From: Zelopaecilomyces penicillatus
Lineage: Eukaryota > Ascomycota > Sordariomycetes > Hypocreales > Pseudodiploosporaceae
NCBI GenBank assembly: GCA_005765155.1
Contig: VCCP01000004.1
Location: forward strand, 1,612,001-1,676,000
Direction of reading: 5' to 3'
DNA length: 64,000 nucleotides
The stretch's first letter is position 1; every line of letters starts with the position of its first letter. Under the pieces are notes generated by a model. That model worked only from the letters and a program-made list of their open reading frames with translations. It ran no database searches and was not told where the DNA came from. Both the position numbers and the translations under genes were made by a program. Below, piece after piece: positions 44,492 through 55,258 of the stretch.

Positions 44492-44931
44492 AATGGATTG
44501 TCTGTACTTTGTAGTAAGTTCATCAAACTCATTCGTGTTTCTGACCAGTGTCTGTAAATATCTTGACTGAGTCAGCACCTTAATATGGAGGAAATCGTTC
44601 CATACAGTAAATCATCCAATCTTCTGCTGAGTTCCCCACATCAATTATTTGTTGAAGGAAGGACTTTGGAATCGCACTTTGTTAAGGTAGAAGCTCCAAC
44701 TCTCCAACCCCTCGGAGTAAACTCATGAGTGTTTCCCCGGTATTCAGCCGACCCAGCCAATCAGCATAACGCATTTTGCAAGCAGCTCCAATTGCATTGG
44801 CCATCCACGACAAGGCCAATCGAACATTTCCACAGTAATAGAAAGCTCTCAAATCCCACGACTTCCAATCATCACCAACCCTCCACCGACCTGCCGCCAT
44901 TGACCCGAGACCGCCCTCAACCCGAATCACA
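44492..44931. other. Intergenic upstream of complex I subunit
   Basis: 440 bp. The last 130 bp before the ATG at 44932 are C-rich and probably 5' UTR. No gene seen. Confidence 0.5.
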
Positions 44932-46078
44932 ATGGCGAGCAAACTCACCCCCTTCCTCTTCCGCTCCTGCGTCCGCTCCGTCTCGCGCGTCGCCCGCCCA
45001 CAGACTCGCGCCTTTTCCGTCACAGCTTGCCGACCGAGCGATACACTTCAAGTGGTAAATCTCGCCTATTCCTCCACCCCCAGCCAGCCAGCGCAGCCAG
45101 CCAGTCGACCAGTATCTCCCCTCTGGCGGTCTCGATTCCACCGATCTACCATTTTCAGTATAGATATCAGGCTGGTGAATGGCAGTGGGGGTCGTCGTAC
45201 ACAGACACAGACATGACATGGAGGGCTCTTTGTAGACTGACATACTCTATCAACTCTTAGCACCGAAACACCCCCGACAACAACCCCGATCTCCCCTTCA
45301 AGTTCAACGCGCAGAATGAGGCCCTCATGGCGGAGATCCTCAAACGGTACCCCCCTCAGTACAAGAAGGCTGCCGTCATGCCCCTTCTTGACCTCGGACA
45401 ACGTCAGCATGGCTTCACCAGCATTAGCGTCATGAACGAGGTCGCCCGCCTCCTCGAGATGCCCCCGATGCGAGTCTACGAGGTGGCTTCATTCTACACC
45501 ATGTACAACCGTACCCCAGTTGGCAAATTTTTTGTCCAGGCCTGCACAACGGTACGAATTTCCCCTCCCATCTACCACCTTCGTTTTGGTGCTTGTTTCT
45601 GTGTGTGTGTGTGTGTCATTATCGAAGCAATTGCATCCATTAGGAAACCCAGACACACTTTTTTAGCCAAAATTCAAGTGAGAACCTGTTAACTAACTGA
45701 TTTTTTACCCGACAGACTCCCTGTCAGCTTGGTGGCTGTGGTTCCGACGTCATCGTCAAAGCCATCTCCAAGCACCTCGGCATCAAGCAGGGCGAGACTA
45801 CCCCCGACGGCCTCTTCACATTCATCGAGGTCGAGTGCTTAGGCGCCTGCGTCAACGCTCCTATGATTCAGATCAACGACGACTTCTACGAGGACCTGAC
45901 ACCCGAGACTGTCGTCAAGCTTCTCGATGCTCTCAAGGAGAGCGCCCCCGCCACCTCCTCTGTCAAGGCCCCCGTTGCCGGGCCCCTCAGTGGCAGACAA
46001 ACGTGCGAGAACAGCGCCGGACAGACAAATCTGCTAGAGGAGCCTTGGGGTGTTAATAAGACGAGGGCGGATCTGTAG
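44932..46078 (+). CDS. nuo-24: NADH:ubiquinone oxidoreductase 24-kDa subunit (NDUFV2/NuoE)
   Basis: Matrix-arm subunit of mitochondrial complex I carrying the N1a [2Fe-2S] cluster. Three exons: 44932-45054, 45261-45551 and 45716-46078, encoding 258 aa. The N-terminus MASKLTPFLFRSCVRSVSRV, then ARPQTRAFSVTA, is a mitochondrial presequence. Core motifs: AEILKRYPPQYKKAAVMPLL, LDLGQRQHGF, VYEVASFYTMYNRTPVGK, and the cluster cysteines in ACTTTPCQLGGCG and VECLGACVNAP, followed by IQINDDFYEDL. A CT/GT-rich run (GTGTGTGTGTGTGTG) sits in the second intron near 45601-45615. The C-terminal NSAGQTNLLEEPWGV matches fungal orthologues. Essential respiratory gene; identity is secure. Confidence 0.96.
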
Positions 46079-46382
46079 AAATAATATTTTGTTTGCTCCC
46101 TTGTTTTTTATTTATTCATTCAAAGAGCCGCGTTGAAGAGGGGTGAGAGACGTGCAGAATGTGGGGATTGAGACCAGGGATGATGATGGGTTTGGTAACT
46201 CAATTGTACATAACGCTGTGTTGAATGCCACGAAGGTATAGACAAGGATGCATTGATTTCTCAGTGAGGCATGTGAATATTCTGTCGATTTTCATTCTTC
46301 ATTCGCCCCTCCAGATACCAGCACAATATAACGCCATGGAAATTTTACAAACCAAGATCACAACAACAGACGACCAGACAAG
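46079..46382. other. Intergenic between convergent genes
   Basis: 304 bp shared by the 3' ends of the complex I subunit and the Kelch gene; T-rich after the first stop. Nothing else seen. Confidence 0.5.
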
Positions 46383-48029
46383 TTATCCCAACCGCAAAAT
46401 CCAACCATCTCCGAGCCTTCCGCTGGCTTCTCCCAAACCACCCCAGAACACAATCCCACTCTCCTCAACGTCGGTCATCAGCGCGCTAGCCAGACGACTT
46501 CTTCTAGCAGGCGTCTCATCAATATCTTCATCATATAGCCCCATGGACACCTTGATCCATTCACCCTCGCCCGTCTTGCGCCCCACAGCTTGTAATACAG
46601 CGGAGGTAAAGCTGGCGGCAGTCATGCCTTGTGGTGGTACTTGAAATATCCACACATCGTCCAATGACTTGCCTAAGCTGGGTTGCTCGCCCATGCTAAG
46701 GACGAGATACTCGCGACCACCACCAATGGTCAGGGCGTGCAGGGAGGCGGCACTACGCGCCTCTGGCCAAACCTGTTGGGCCTCCACATGAATCTCGGTA
46801 GAGGACGCATCTAGATTGTCCTCCATGATGGTTTGCCAGCTGCCGCGAGCGCGGATACAGACCTCACCCCTAGATACGTTGTCGTCAAACATCTCTACTT
46901 CCAGATGCAGGAAGTCAAGCTGGCCGCCGAGCTCCTGTTCGCCATCGAAGCCTCCGAAACGATACAGTCGACTTTTGCTAATGCTAAGAGATGTTCCTTC
47001 TCGAGAAGGACCTGGCGCAGCAGGAAGCTCCGTCCACGTTCGCGAGCGCACATCAAACGCCCACAGGTCGCTTGTGCGGTCGCCACTATTCAGACAACCA
47101 GCATGGACAAAAAACGTGCCATAACCGTCTGATTCCTCATCAACAGCATCCTCGGCAACATGGCCGACGATTGGATCCTGGGGGATGCCGGTCTTTGAGG
47201 TGTCGCCCAAAGCCCATTCTCGCCAAGTTTCGGCCTTTTTGGCGGGAGCGCGAGCAAAGTCACTTGGTCGATTGGTCGAGGTGGCACAATGATGGCTTCG
47301 CGGCGCTGGATGGGGAACAATAGCACCGCCCTTGACGGCAGGGACAGGGTCGAGATAAGACCATGCGTTGGACCGGGTGTCAAACACCCAGACTCGGCCG
47401 CCTTCATCCAAACAATTCATATCAGCGCCGCCGCGGCCACCGAACAGGAAAATGCGAGCCCCAATGACAGCGGTGGCATGTCCTACTCGCGCCTCTGGAA
47501 CATCACTGAGTAGCAACGTGTTATCCGTAGCAAGTTCTTTCCCTTTGCCCTTATCCCTGGTCTCGGGGAACTCCGGCAAATCCAGCGGCACTTCGTCTTC
47601 TCCTTCTGCTGATCCTGACTTGGAAGATTCTGTTTCAGGAACATCTTTGACAGCCGCATTGGCCTTGATCTTGTGATAATCGGCTCCCGCGCTGCTAAAG
47701 GGCAGCCGGATAATGTGCATCTTATTGTCCACAGGTTCGCGGGAATTGGCCTCACCACCGAACATGTAAGCCGAACCATAGACAATGTCGAGTGAATGGG
47801 ATGTTCGAGGGATCGAGGGAAGGTCGATGCGCTCCCAGGTGCCTTTCATGGCAGGCTCTTGTTGCGATGGCCGCCGAAAGGGCAGCTTGGGCATTGCAGG
47901 CATTGCAGGCATTGCAGGCATCGCGGGCATTGACGGCATGGAAGGCATTGACGGCATAGCTGGTATATTCTGTTGCGCATTCTGTAAAAGGTCGGTTGAC
48001 CGGCGCTTGATGGTTGCGAATTGCTCCAT
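46383..48029 (-). CDS. Kelch-repeat protein
   Basis: Single exon, 548 aa, from the ATG at 48029. Residues 24-50 form a tandem Met-Pro-Ala/Ser repeat (PAMPSMPSMPSMPAMPAMP and two more units). The rest is a Kelch beta-propeller: RTSHSLDIVYGSAYMFGGE, RVGHATAVIGARIFLFGGRG with VWVFDTRSNAWSYLDP, DRTSDLWAFDVRSRTWTELP, SLSISKSRLYRFGGFDGE and the last blade SGIVFWGGLGEASGRLGDGW. An acidic, Ser-rich insert (about 140-175) sits between blades one and two. Kelch propellers bind proteins; no enzymatic motif is present. Similar fungal galactose-oxidase-like Kelch proteins are of unknown function. Tail to tail with the complex I subunit. Confidence 0.9.
   Translation of the reverse strand: MEQFATIKRRSTDLLQNAQQNIPAMPSMPSMPSMPAMPAMPAMPAMPKLPFRRPSQQEPAMKGTWERIDLPSIPRTSHSLDIVYGSAYMFGGEANSREPVDNKMHIIRLPFSSAGADYHKIKANAAVKDVPETESSKSGSAEGEDEVPLDLPEFPETRDKGKGKELATDNTLLLSDVPEARVGHATAVIGARIFLFGGRGGADMNCLDEGGRVWVFDTRSNAWSYLDPVPAVKGGAIVPHPAPRSHHCATSTNRPSDFARAPAKKAETWREWALGDTSKTGIPQDPIVGHVAEDAVDEESDGYGTFFVHAGCLNSGDRTSDLWAFDVRSRTWTELPAAPGPSREGTSLSISKSRLYRFGGFDGEQELGGQLDFLHLEVEMFDDNVSRGEVCIRARGSWQTIMEDNLDASSTEIHVEAQQVWPEARSAASLHALTIGGGREYLVLSMGEQPSLGKSLDDVWIFQVPPQGMTAASFTSAVLQAVGRKTGEGEWIKVSMGLYDEDIDETPARRSRLASALMTDVEESGIVFWGGLGEASGRLGDGWILRLG
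47890..47964. repeat. Nine-base tandem repeat inside the Kelch gene
   Basis: About eight imperfect copies of GGCATTGCA/GGCATTGAC on the plus strand, in frame, encoding Met-Pro-Ala or Met-Pro-Ser on the minus strand. Copies differ by single bases, so the array is not brand-new, but three adjacent copies are identical, which suggests recent slippage. Confidence 0.85.
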
Positions 48030-50029
48030 GATGGATATTGATGCAGAGCAGTGGATGAAGCGACGTAAACAGGTGTCTTCAGGTTGGGAAAGAAAAGAAT
48101 AATACGAGAAGAGGAGTGTCCGGGCGAAGAGGAGACAGCCTGTTGGCTTGTGATGGATCCGGACAACGGCCAGAAAATGACGTAGTCTGGTCTTGATACG
48201 AAGAAGACCCTGTCAGTAATACCAGGCAGAACGTTGGCGTGACTGGTGAAGCACAGTGAAGAGCATGAAGAATTAGTAGGGAAGAGGAAGGATGCTCTTT
48301 CAAAGCGGCAGTTCCCAATCCATCGTGGGGACGTAAACGGAGCTGTTCCAAAGACGACAACGGCCGAGACAGTAGCAAGGCTTGCAAATTCAACTAACAA
48401 CTACTACTAAAAGCCAACTTAATACCCGTGATAGCCAACCCATAAACCCATTCATGGGGGGAGAAATGGGATGGAAAGCTGCCATGTTCAGCTGCATGTG
48501 AGCTGACGACTGATTCCGTTAGTGGGGTTCAGCGCCACGTTTCCAGGCCAAGCGGGGTATGCGATGGCGCTATGCTGACTGGTCCAGTGGGAAAAGGCTC
48601 GCTGAATATTAGTAGGAGAGCCAAGACAAAAATGCACTAAAAGACGATTCTGCCTTCAAGTTAAACAAGTCCATATCTGTGCATACTACGTATGTCCCGG
48701 AATGCGATGATCCACATGAGGAGGATGAAGTAGGTAGGTAATAGAAGGTCCTCAAGATAATGAGATCTTACACACGGTGCCAAGGTACCCTAACACAGTG
48801 TCACCGGCATTGAATCCCTCGACGACGCCAAAGAAGAAGCAAAAGCCGGGCACAGCTTGCATCACAGCATGCGAGGTCACACAAAGAGGGCTGTGTGAAG
48901 GACGTGCTTACACACTGATATCTGAGGCTTGCCCCCTCAAGTACAGCCACATTCTCAATACAGGTAACCAAAGGGGTGGCAGTGCTCAGCCATCCTCAAC
49001 GCCCCCCCGATCATCAGTCCAGCGGGCAGTGCTTGATGGCATGCCGTGAGCTGGAGATGATTTTGAATAATCATGCGACTACAAAACAATGTTGGAACCA
49101 ACAGCAGGTTTTGTAACAAAAATACCAACTCTTTTGAGGACCGCACCTCCGTCCTTCGCCAGGCTACAGCGGCTGAGCGGGTCTGCTGTGGGTGTCGTGT
49201 CGTGCAATGTGTTTGGTGTGTCATCGGGAACAGGCATCTTAGCCCCGGATCCACACCATGTTCCGTCAATTTCCAGCGAGTAGGAAGCCCCAAAAACGTT
49301 CCCCCAGGCCACTAAGCCCCGAGTGCTGTCGATGCTGTCGATAGGCCCTGTCTAGAGCCTCGGCCAGGCAGGCATCACAGACTTGGTGATGGATGCTTTA
49401 CTTTACTCGTAGATGCCAGGCAACAAAAACTCACATCGCATTGCAGGACATTTCTCCCCAAACAGGGGAAGACCAACAACCACAAGGGCTCTGCAACTCT
49501 CCGCCTCCGTCCTGTCTCGCCAATCGGCATCCAATTGGTGGCGCCTCAACGCATGTCGATCGCCTCCTGTCTCGAAAGTTGATGCCGCAGCGTTTGAAGC
49601 AAGCAGCAACCCGTAGGGGCCGCGCTTGCTGGCGCTTAGAACCGAGACACCTGTATCCGTATGGCTACCACCAAAGGTCGTCCTCCACTCTCAACCATAC
49701 AGTACTCGCCCACCAGTCAGGCTCCCCCTGCTTTTCCATCCCCCCCATCAAGCGGTTAATCTCGACCAGGGCCGGATACAACAGTACTTGCGCTCGGCGT
49801 GGATGTGACCATGGAACATTAAGCCGCGCTGGCCCCGAACCTTCAAAAGATGGCTCTGCTCAGTGCTCGCCATGACCTTTTCCCCCCCATGACTAGTTTC
49901 ATTTGCCGTCTCTCAGACCCCGTTTTCAATAGATTGATCATTATCGCCTGGCCTTAGATAGAAGAGCCGCCTTCACAGATCCCCCCAAGACACACTCAAG
50001 GGTTTCCCTCTTAGCCGCCCAGCGCCTCC
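48030..50029. other. Gene-poor stretch
   Basis: 2 kb between two divergent starts. Open frames at 48777-49049, 49073-49315 and 49393-49875 overlap on both strands and carry no recognised motif. The last 150 bp probably hold the 5' UTR of the CorA-like gene. Confidence 0.5.
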
Positions 50030-51592
50030 ATGGAAAACATCTACGAAAAGCTCGGCACCTTGAACCTTTGGGGCGACTCTGGAACCTCTGACAAGCGCAC
50101 GTTTGAGGTTACCGAGGCATGGCTCCAGCACGCTTCTGGTAAAGTCAAAGTCTCATCCCTGGTTGTCGACCGCGATGAACTGCCCGCCTGGCTGGAGAAC
50201 GAGTCTAGTGGCGGTCCTGGATCGGGGGCGCAGTCGCTGGTTCTCAGGCTTGCCTGGCTGGAGGTGGATTCACAGAGCAAGTCCGTCAACCTGTGCGATT
50301 CTGCGCGGCAGGCTCTCCTCGACGGCTTCGATCTCCGTTTCGCCTACAACTATGCTCGCAGCTGTATCACCAATGTCTCTGCATTTCCCACAACACGCGA
50401 GCCCTCCGGCCGCCGATCGTACTCATTCTGCTATTGCCCCAAACTTGCTGCCGTCTGGTCGCATCACCGCTTCCAGCAACAGCAGGTAAGCCGTCAATAC
50501 ATCACCAAAGGCATCATCTTCGCACAGGCCTCGGAGAAGGAATGGCTTAAGAAAATGCTCGAGAGCAAATGGGACGCCGGCCTCTACGCCAGTGCCATGT
50601 TCTTGCCCTTGCAGTTCAGTCTGCTTCTCGGCGGCCAAATTCACAAGACCGAAGAGAAGTTCAAGATTGATATCCGCAGAATTGAAGGCCGCACCGGCTA
50701 TCATGGGTTCAAGGAGCGGAAGCGGGAACCCACGACGGAAGAGTTGGGCGACATGTCCGCCGAGGCCAGCGGCTACGCGAGCAAGCTAGCTAGTGTCGGT
50801 CGCAAGAGCAAGATGCTTGAAAAGTTACTCGACTTTATGTTCAGAATGGTGAACGAAGAGCAAGCGCAGGCCAGTACCCCTGCGTACGATCTGTTGACGC
50901 ATCATGTGGCTTTGCTTCAAGACAGGTTGGCTATGCAGACTGTCGACACTGAGTACACCCTGAAGCGGGTGCAGATTCAAATCGCTGCTGTAAGTTTTTG
51001 GCCCTAAATATCTTCCTTTCACAGTCTCATAGTCGTTCTACTTGTCGCGGCATTTAATCTACACAATCTACCATAAGAGGGAAACTCGAAACTGACAAGT
51101 GCATAGCTCGCCGCCATTATCTCACAAAAAGACACCCTGGCCAATCTTGAGCTGTCAAAATCCACACAGCTCGTGGCTTTCGCCAGTTACCGTGACTCAG
51201 CCTCGATGAAGACCCTGGCAGTTGTCACCATGTTTTTCCTACCTGGAAGCTTCATCTCGGCGCTCTTCTCAACCTCCCTCTTTGATTGGGACAGCAGAGA
51301 TCTCTTGTCCAAATCCATGGGGGTTAATACCACCCCCCAGTTCGGTCTGTACTGGGTCATCACCATCCCACTCACCGTCGTCACCTTTCTGCTCTACTTC
51401 CTCTGGCTCTGGTTCCTCAAGAGAGATCTTGACCGCAAGCAAAACAGCTTGGAGCAAGGATCAGAGGAAGATGGGTGTTCCGAGATAAATGAAGCGGAAA
51501 TGTCCGAGAAAATGGCCCTGCATAAACAGCGGCAACAGGTGTTGATGAAGCGGCCCTCCAAGGTCAGCAGTATGTTTGAGAAAAGCTTCTGA
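50030..51592 (+). CDS. CorA-like membrane protein without a visible GMN motif
   Basis: Two exons, 50030-50989 and 51107-51592 (GTAAGT donor, GCATAG acceptor), encoding 481 aa. The C-terminal layout is that of the CorA metal-transporter family: a long helical region (about 270-370) with ASKLASVGRKSKMLEKLLDF and LLTHHVALLQDRLAMQTVDT, then SYRDSASMKTLAVVTMFFLP leading into the first membrane helix (FFLPGSFISALFSTSLFDW), a short loop, the second helix (WVITIPLTVVTFLLYFLWLW) and a charged tail. The Gly-Met-Asn signature that forms the Mg2+ filter should follow the first helix; here that position reads FSTSLFDW. Many fungal CorA-like proteins of this type lack GMN. Ion specificity is therefore open. 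Confidence 0.88.
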
Positions 51593-52337
51593 GCGATTTT
51601 AACTTGATGAGGATTTTTTCCCAGAAAAAAAATTAACGACGTTATGGCATATATCTCATTTATAGGTATTTACGAATTAGGCAAGCGAGGCGTACTCAAA
51701 TTAGAAGAAAGGGATTTCTCACCCTCATATAGTAACCAATTTAATCTTACATGTTAACATTCTCTCATTTTCATCCCTGATTCTTATCTTCCTCCAATCC
51801 ATGAGACATGACATCACAACAGCTCTTCTTAGTAGCCACAACCTTGATATACGGCATTGACACTAGGTGCTTATATTGTATGGTTGTGTATGCCTCAGCA
51901 TGCAGGCAATCTTTCCATTCATTTAGTCAAGGAAACATTTTGTGACAGAATGCAAACATTGGGTCACTTAAAGTACAATTCGTTTGAACCATTGAGTCCA
52001 TGGGTTAGAGATGGGCGCCTGTATTTTTTACTAAGTGTTGGGACAAGCCTGTTGTTAAGACAATTCTATCACTATGATGGGGTGTCGCCAAATAGAACTT
52101 GATGATAATGTTGTATTGACTGCTTGACCTCTTGCTAATAAATCTCAAAGAAATGAAAAAGACTCCTATATATATATACTGCCAGCAGCTACTGCTTGCT
52201 CGTAAACTCATAAACATAAAAACCCGGCTATATGTATGCTAATACTCTCAGTAGTCCCCGCCACTTTGTACGTTTCAGTTGCTTTCATTCAACACCCAGA
52301 CAGAAAAGGAAAAAAAGGAAAAAGAAACGAGAAAAGT
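51593..52337. other. Intergenic between convergent genes
   Basis: 745 bp of AT-rich sequence with a TATATATATA run near 52170. No gene seen. Confidence 0.5.
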
Positions 52338-52862
52338 TTAGTATAGCTTCTTTTCCAAGTTGCCCCAGTAGGCTTCGCCGCTCTTGCCGGTGTCGACACC
52401 CTCGGTAAAGCCAAACTCGTTCTGGCAGCGACCATTCATGTACTGCTGGCCGTTGCTGCTGGAGGTGGCTTTCCCCAGAGCGATTTCCGTGTTCTTGGAG
52501 TTGAATCCAATATGCATGCCTGCGGTTCCGAAAATATCAAGATCGGCCCAGAAACCGGCATCGTTGGTGTGCTTCTGCAGCGCCTGGTAGGCGCAGGCGT
52601 AGGTGCCGCCGGTCTGGTACCTGACAGTCTGGCGGGTTTGGCCGTTGGTGTAGGTCACGGCAATGCCGCACTTCTTGTTGCCTACGGTGAAGCAGAGGAG
52701 TGAGCTGGCTTCGTTGCCCGCAATGCGAGACTCCAGCTGTGTTGTTGTGGTTGTGGTTGAGGAGGTGATTAAGTCAATAGGGCGAGGAAGAGCGGCAGCT
52801 TGAGCAGCGCCGAGGAAGGTGATGAGGCTGAGAGCCTTGGTAGCAGAGACGTTGAAGAGCAT
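52338..52862 (-). CDS. Small secreted cysteine-containing protein
   Basis: Single exon, 174 aa, from the ATG at 52862. A signal peptide is clear (ATKALSLITFLGAAQAAA), with a dibasic-free propeptide-like ITSSTTTTTTQLESR region before the mature part. Four cysteines in the mature chain (SLLCFTVG, KKCGIAV, YACAYQAL, NGRCQNEF) would allow two disulfides. The body contains GTAGMHIGFNSKNTEIALGK and ends in GNLEKKLY. I do not recognise a family; size, secretion and cysteines fit an effector-like or antimicrobial-type protein, which is inference only. The 5' flank is made of GATGATGTTG-type repeats (about 52910-52995). Confidence 0.75.
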   Translation of the reverse strand: MLFNVSATKALSLITFLGAAQAAALPRPIDLITSSTTTTTTQLESRIAGNEASSLLCFTVGNKKCGIAVTYTNGQTRQTVRYQTGGTYACAYQALQKHTNDAGFWADLDIFGTAGMHIGFNSKNTEIALGKATSSSNGQQYMNGRCQNEFGFTEGVDTGKSGEAYWGNLEKKLY

Positions 52863-55258
52863 TTTGAAGTTGTTGTTGTTGTTGTTTGGGGTAGAGAGTC
52901 TAAAGTGCTAGTAGTGATGATGGTGTTGGTGATGGTGTTGTTGAGAATGTGATTGATGATGTAGTTGTTGATGAGTTGATGAGGTTGATGATTTGAATGT
53001 CTGAACTGAATAGAACCGGACCTTCGCAAACCTTTATACTCAGTTGGTTCACAGCATCAATCGCGACCATCCGAAGACATGTAACTCGAAATAGCCCGTG
53101 TACACTTCCTAAAAGCTTACCACAATGGGGTATCTGGTATTCTCGATAGCGTGCGGCTCGTGCTCAGTTCGAACAGATGCAATCTGTGATACCACCTGCC
53201 CACTTGGGATGATAGGTCTCACATCTGATATCTCACTGCTTTTTTTCCATCTACCCATGCATCTACTATGTCCACACGATAAGAAAAAGAAAAAGGTAGC
53301 CAACATTCCATCAGTTCCATGCATATCTGTCGTTTGCCCACCCTTGCCCGTCCGTCACCTGTCAACCAAAAAGCCCACACTCGTCTGACGTGCATGATCT
53401 ATGGATGAGGGGAACTTCTTTTTGGCCCGTGGTTGGCCATAATCGAGGTAGGTTTCCTTGTCCAGTTGCATCTATGGGTAAGGTGTGAGGCTGTCAAATC
53501 TGCCCAACTTTTTTCTTTGTAATGCCAGCACCGCATGAACTTGCGTAATTGAGTAGATGTTCATCTTTTTTTTTAATATATATCTCTATTGATTCTATTG
53601 ACTGTATAAATCCTTGCAAAACATACCAATTGTGCCTAATCTAGTTTCTAACATCTGAGGGGGGAGTTGGGTATGCTAGGGTACTACATAACCTTAGATG
53701 GGTAGCAATGCGGGCTTTTGTCGTTAGTTGGGGTAGTATTATCTGGATGCTACTTTAATAAATCTCACCAAGATCTCCCCACATGGCAACCCTAAAAACC
53801 CCGGTCCCGTCGAGATCCAGCCATACACAATAGAGCCACGGCGAGACATGGGGAAAAAGAACCACAATGTCTTGGGCACGTTGGTTGAGTCCCATTTATA
53901 ACGCGGTATAAGAACAGGCAGCCATCGAGTGTAGATGCCACCAATAGCAGTGAGGGTACTTGTGGAGAGGTGTTAAATATTACTACGTAAGGTACGGCGT
54001 CGACGATGAATGCAAGCTGTCAGACATCTCGGGTTCGCATCTGATGATCAGGCTGCGGATGCATCCCCAGTTTAGGTTTGACGTAGGCCGGTTCAAAAGA
54101 TTACTTGTAGGTGCTTGATATCTTAAGGGGGTATATACCTATCTATGTCCATTAGATCAAGCATATCAATGCATATCTATTACAAATTGCAAGTTAGATG
54201 ATAAGCCATCGAGGACTAACAAGAATTATGCAATCCCATACAATCGCCTGGCATATCTTTTCAGTTCCTACCTCGATAACACTACCCTTCGCTCCAGGGT
54301 TGTTCACGGAGGTTCCTGCACGACAGGGCCACTTCCCCTCCCCTGGAGCGGCCGTTCTAAACCGGCTTTATCCCGTCAAGGTTTAGATCACGATACTTTT
54401 GTTCACATATGCATCACGCATTGGTAGATTTGATCCAGGCAAACAAATTCCATCAGCCTTGGAATGATTGTCCAAGGCGGTACCGGACCGCACGTGGGCG
54501 GGCTGGGCCGACGGGATAGATGCAACTGAATATACGGCTACTCCGTCAGGGCCCTCCCGGAGGAAAAAGTGTGTGGAACATGGACGGAATATGGACGGAA
54601 CACGGAGCAGGGGCCCCGGATCGCCCGAACACCAGACAATGCAGACCCCAAACTGCCAGCCAAACATGTCTTCCCCAGATGTTTTTTTCTTTCTGACATG
54701 CCAGGTCAGAGCTTGGCGGTGATGATGGTAAGTGCACCCACGGACAATCATTACTGCACCAATTCGATGATCCGGCTGGCCCTTGCTGGCTGGGCGGGCA
54801 AGCAATAGACAGTGGAGGCTCAAGTCCAGGTGCCCAGGCTTGCCAGGCTTCTAAGACCTCTTCTCACAGGCCCTCAGACCACTGAGCAGCCCCAGCAGCC
54901 AGACTGCAAGACTGCAGGCTGCTTCAACCCCGCCAAAGCGTCACATCCAATAGTCGTATCCCACATCCCCAATCTCTCTGTCTCTCTCCCCCACAACCCT
55001 TCTCCTATTCAAACCCAACCGCTCTCTTTCAGGGTAATGTGCTGCGAGTGTAGCCTACGTCACCGGTGGATGAGAGACAGACATGTCCATTGCCTCTCAT
55101 CTTGACATCCGCAGCGCAGCAGCACCGCAAGCTTTCCTCGTCGTCGCCGCTGCCGCCGGGTCCTTGCCCTGCTTGTCCTTATCCCACATGCTGACGTGAG
55201 CCTAACAACTGAGCTCTCCAACTGCGTCTGTCTGCCTACGCTCGACGGATGAACGACC
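52863..55258. other. Gene-poor stretch upstream of CCZ1
   Basis: 2.4 kb between two divergent starts. It begins with a degenerate GTTGATGAT repeat (about 52910-52995), probably 5' UTR or promoter of the secreted protein. Short AT-rich part at 53550-54200. No gene seen; the final 250 bp are CT-rich and probably CCZ1 5' UTR. Confidence 0.5.
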
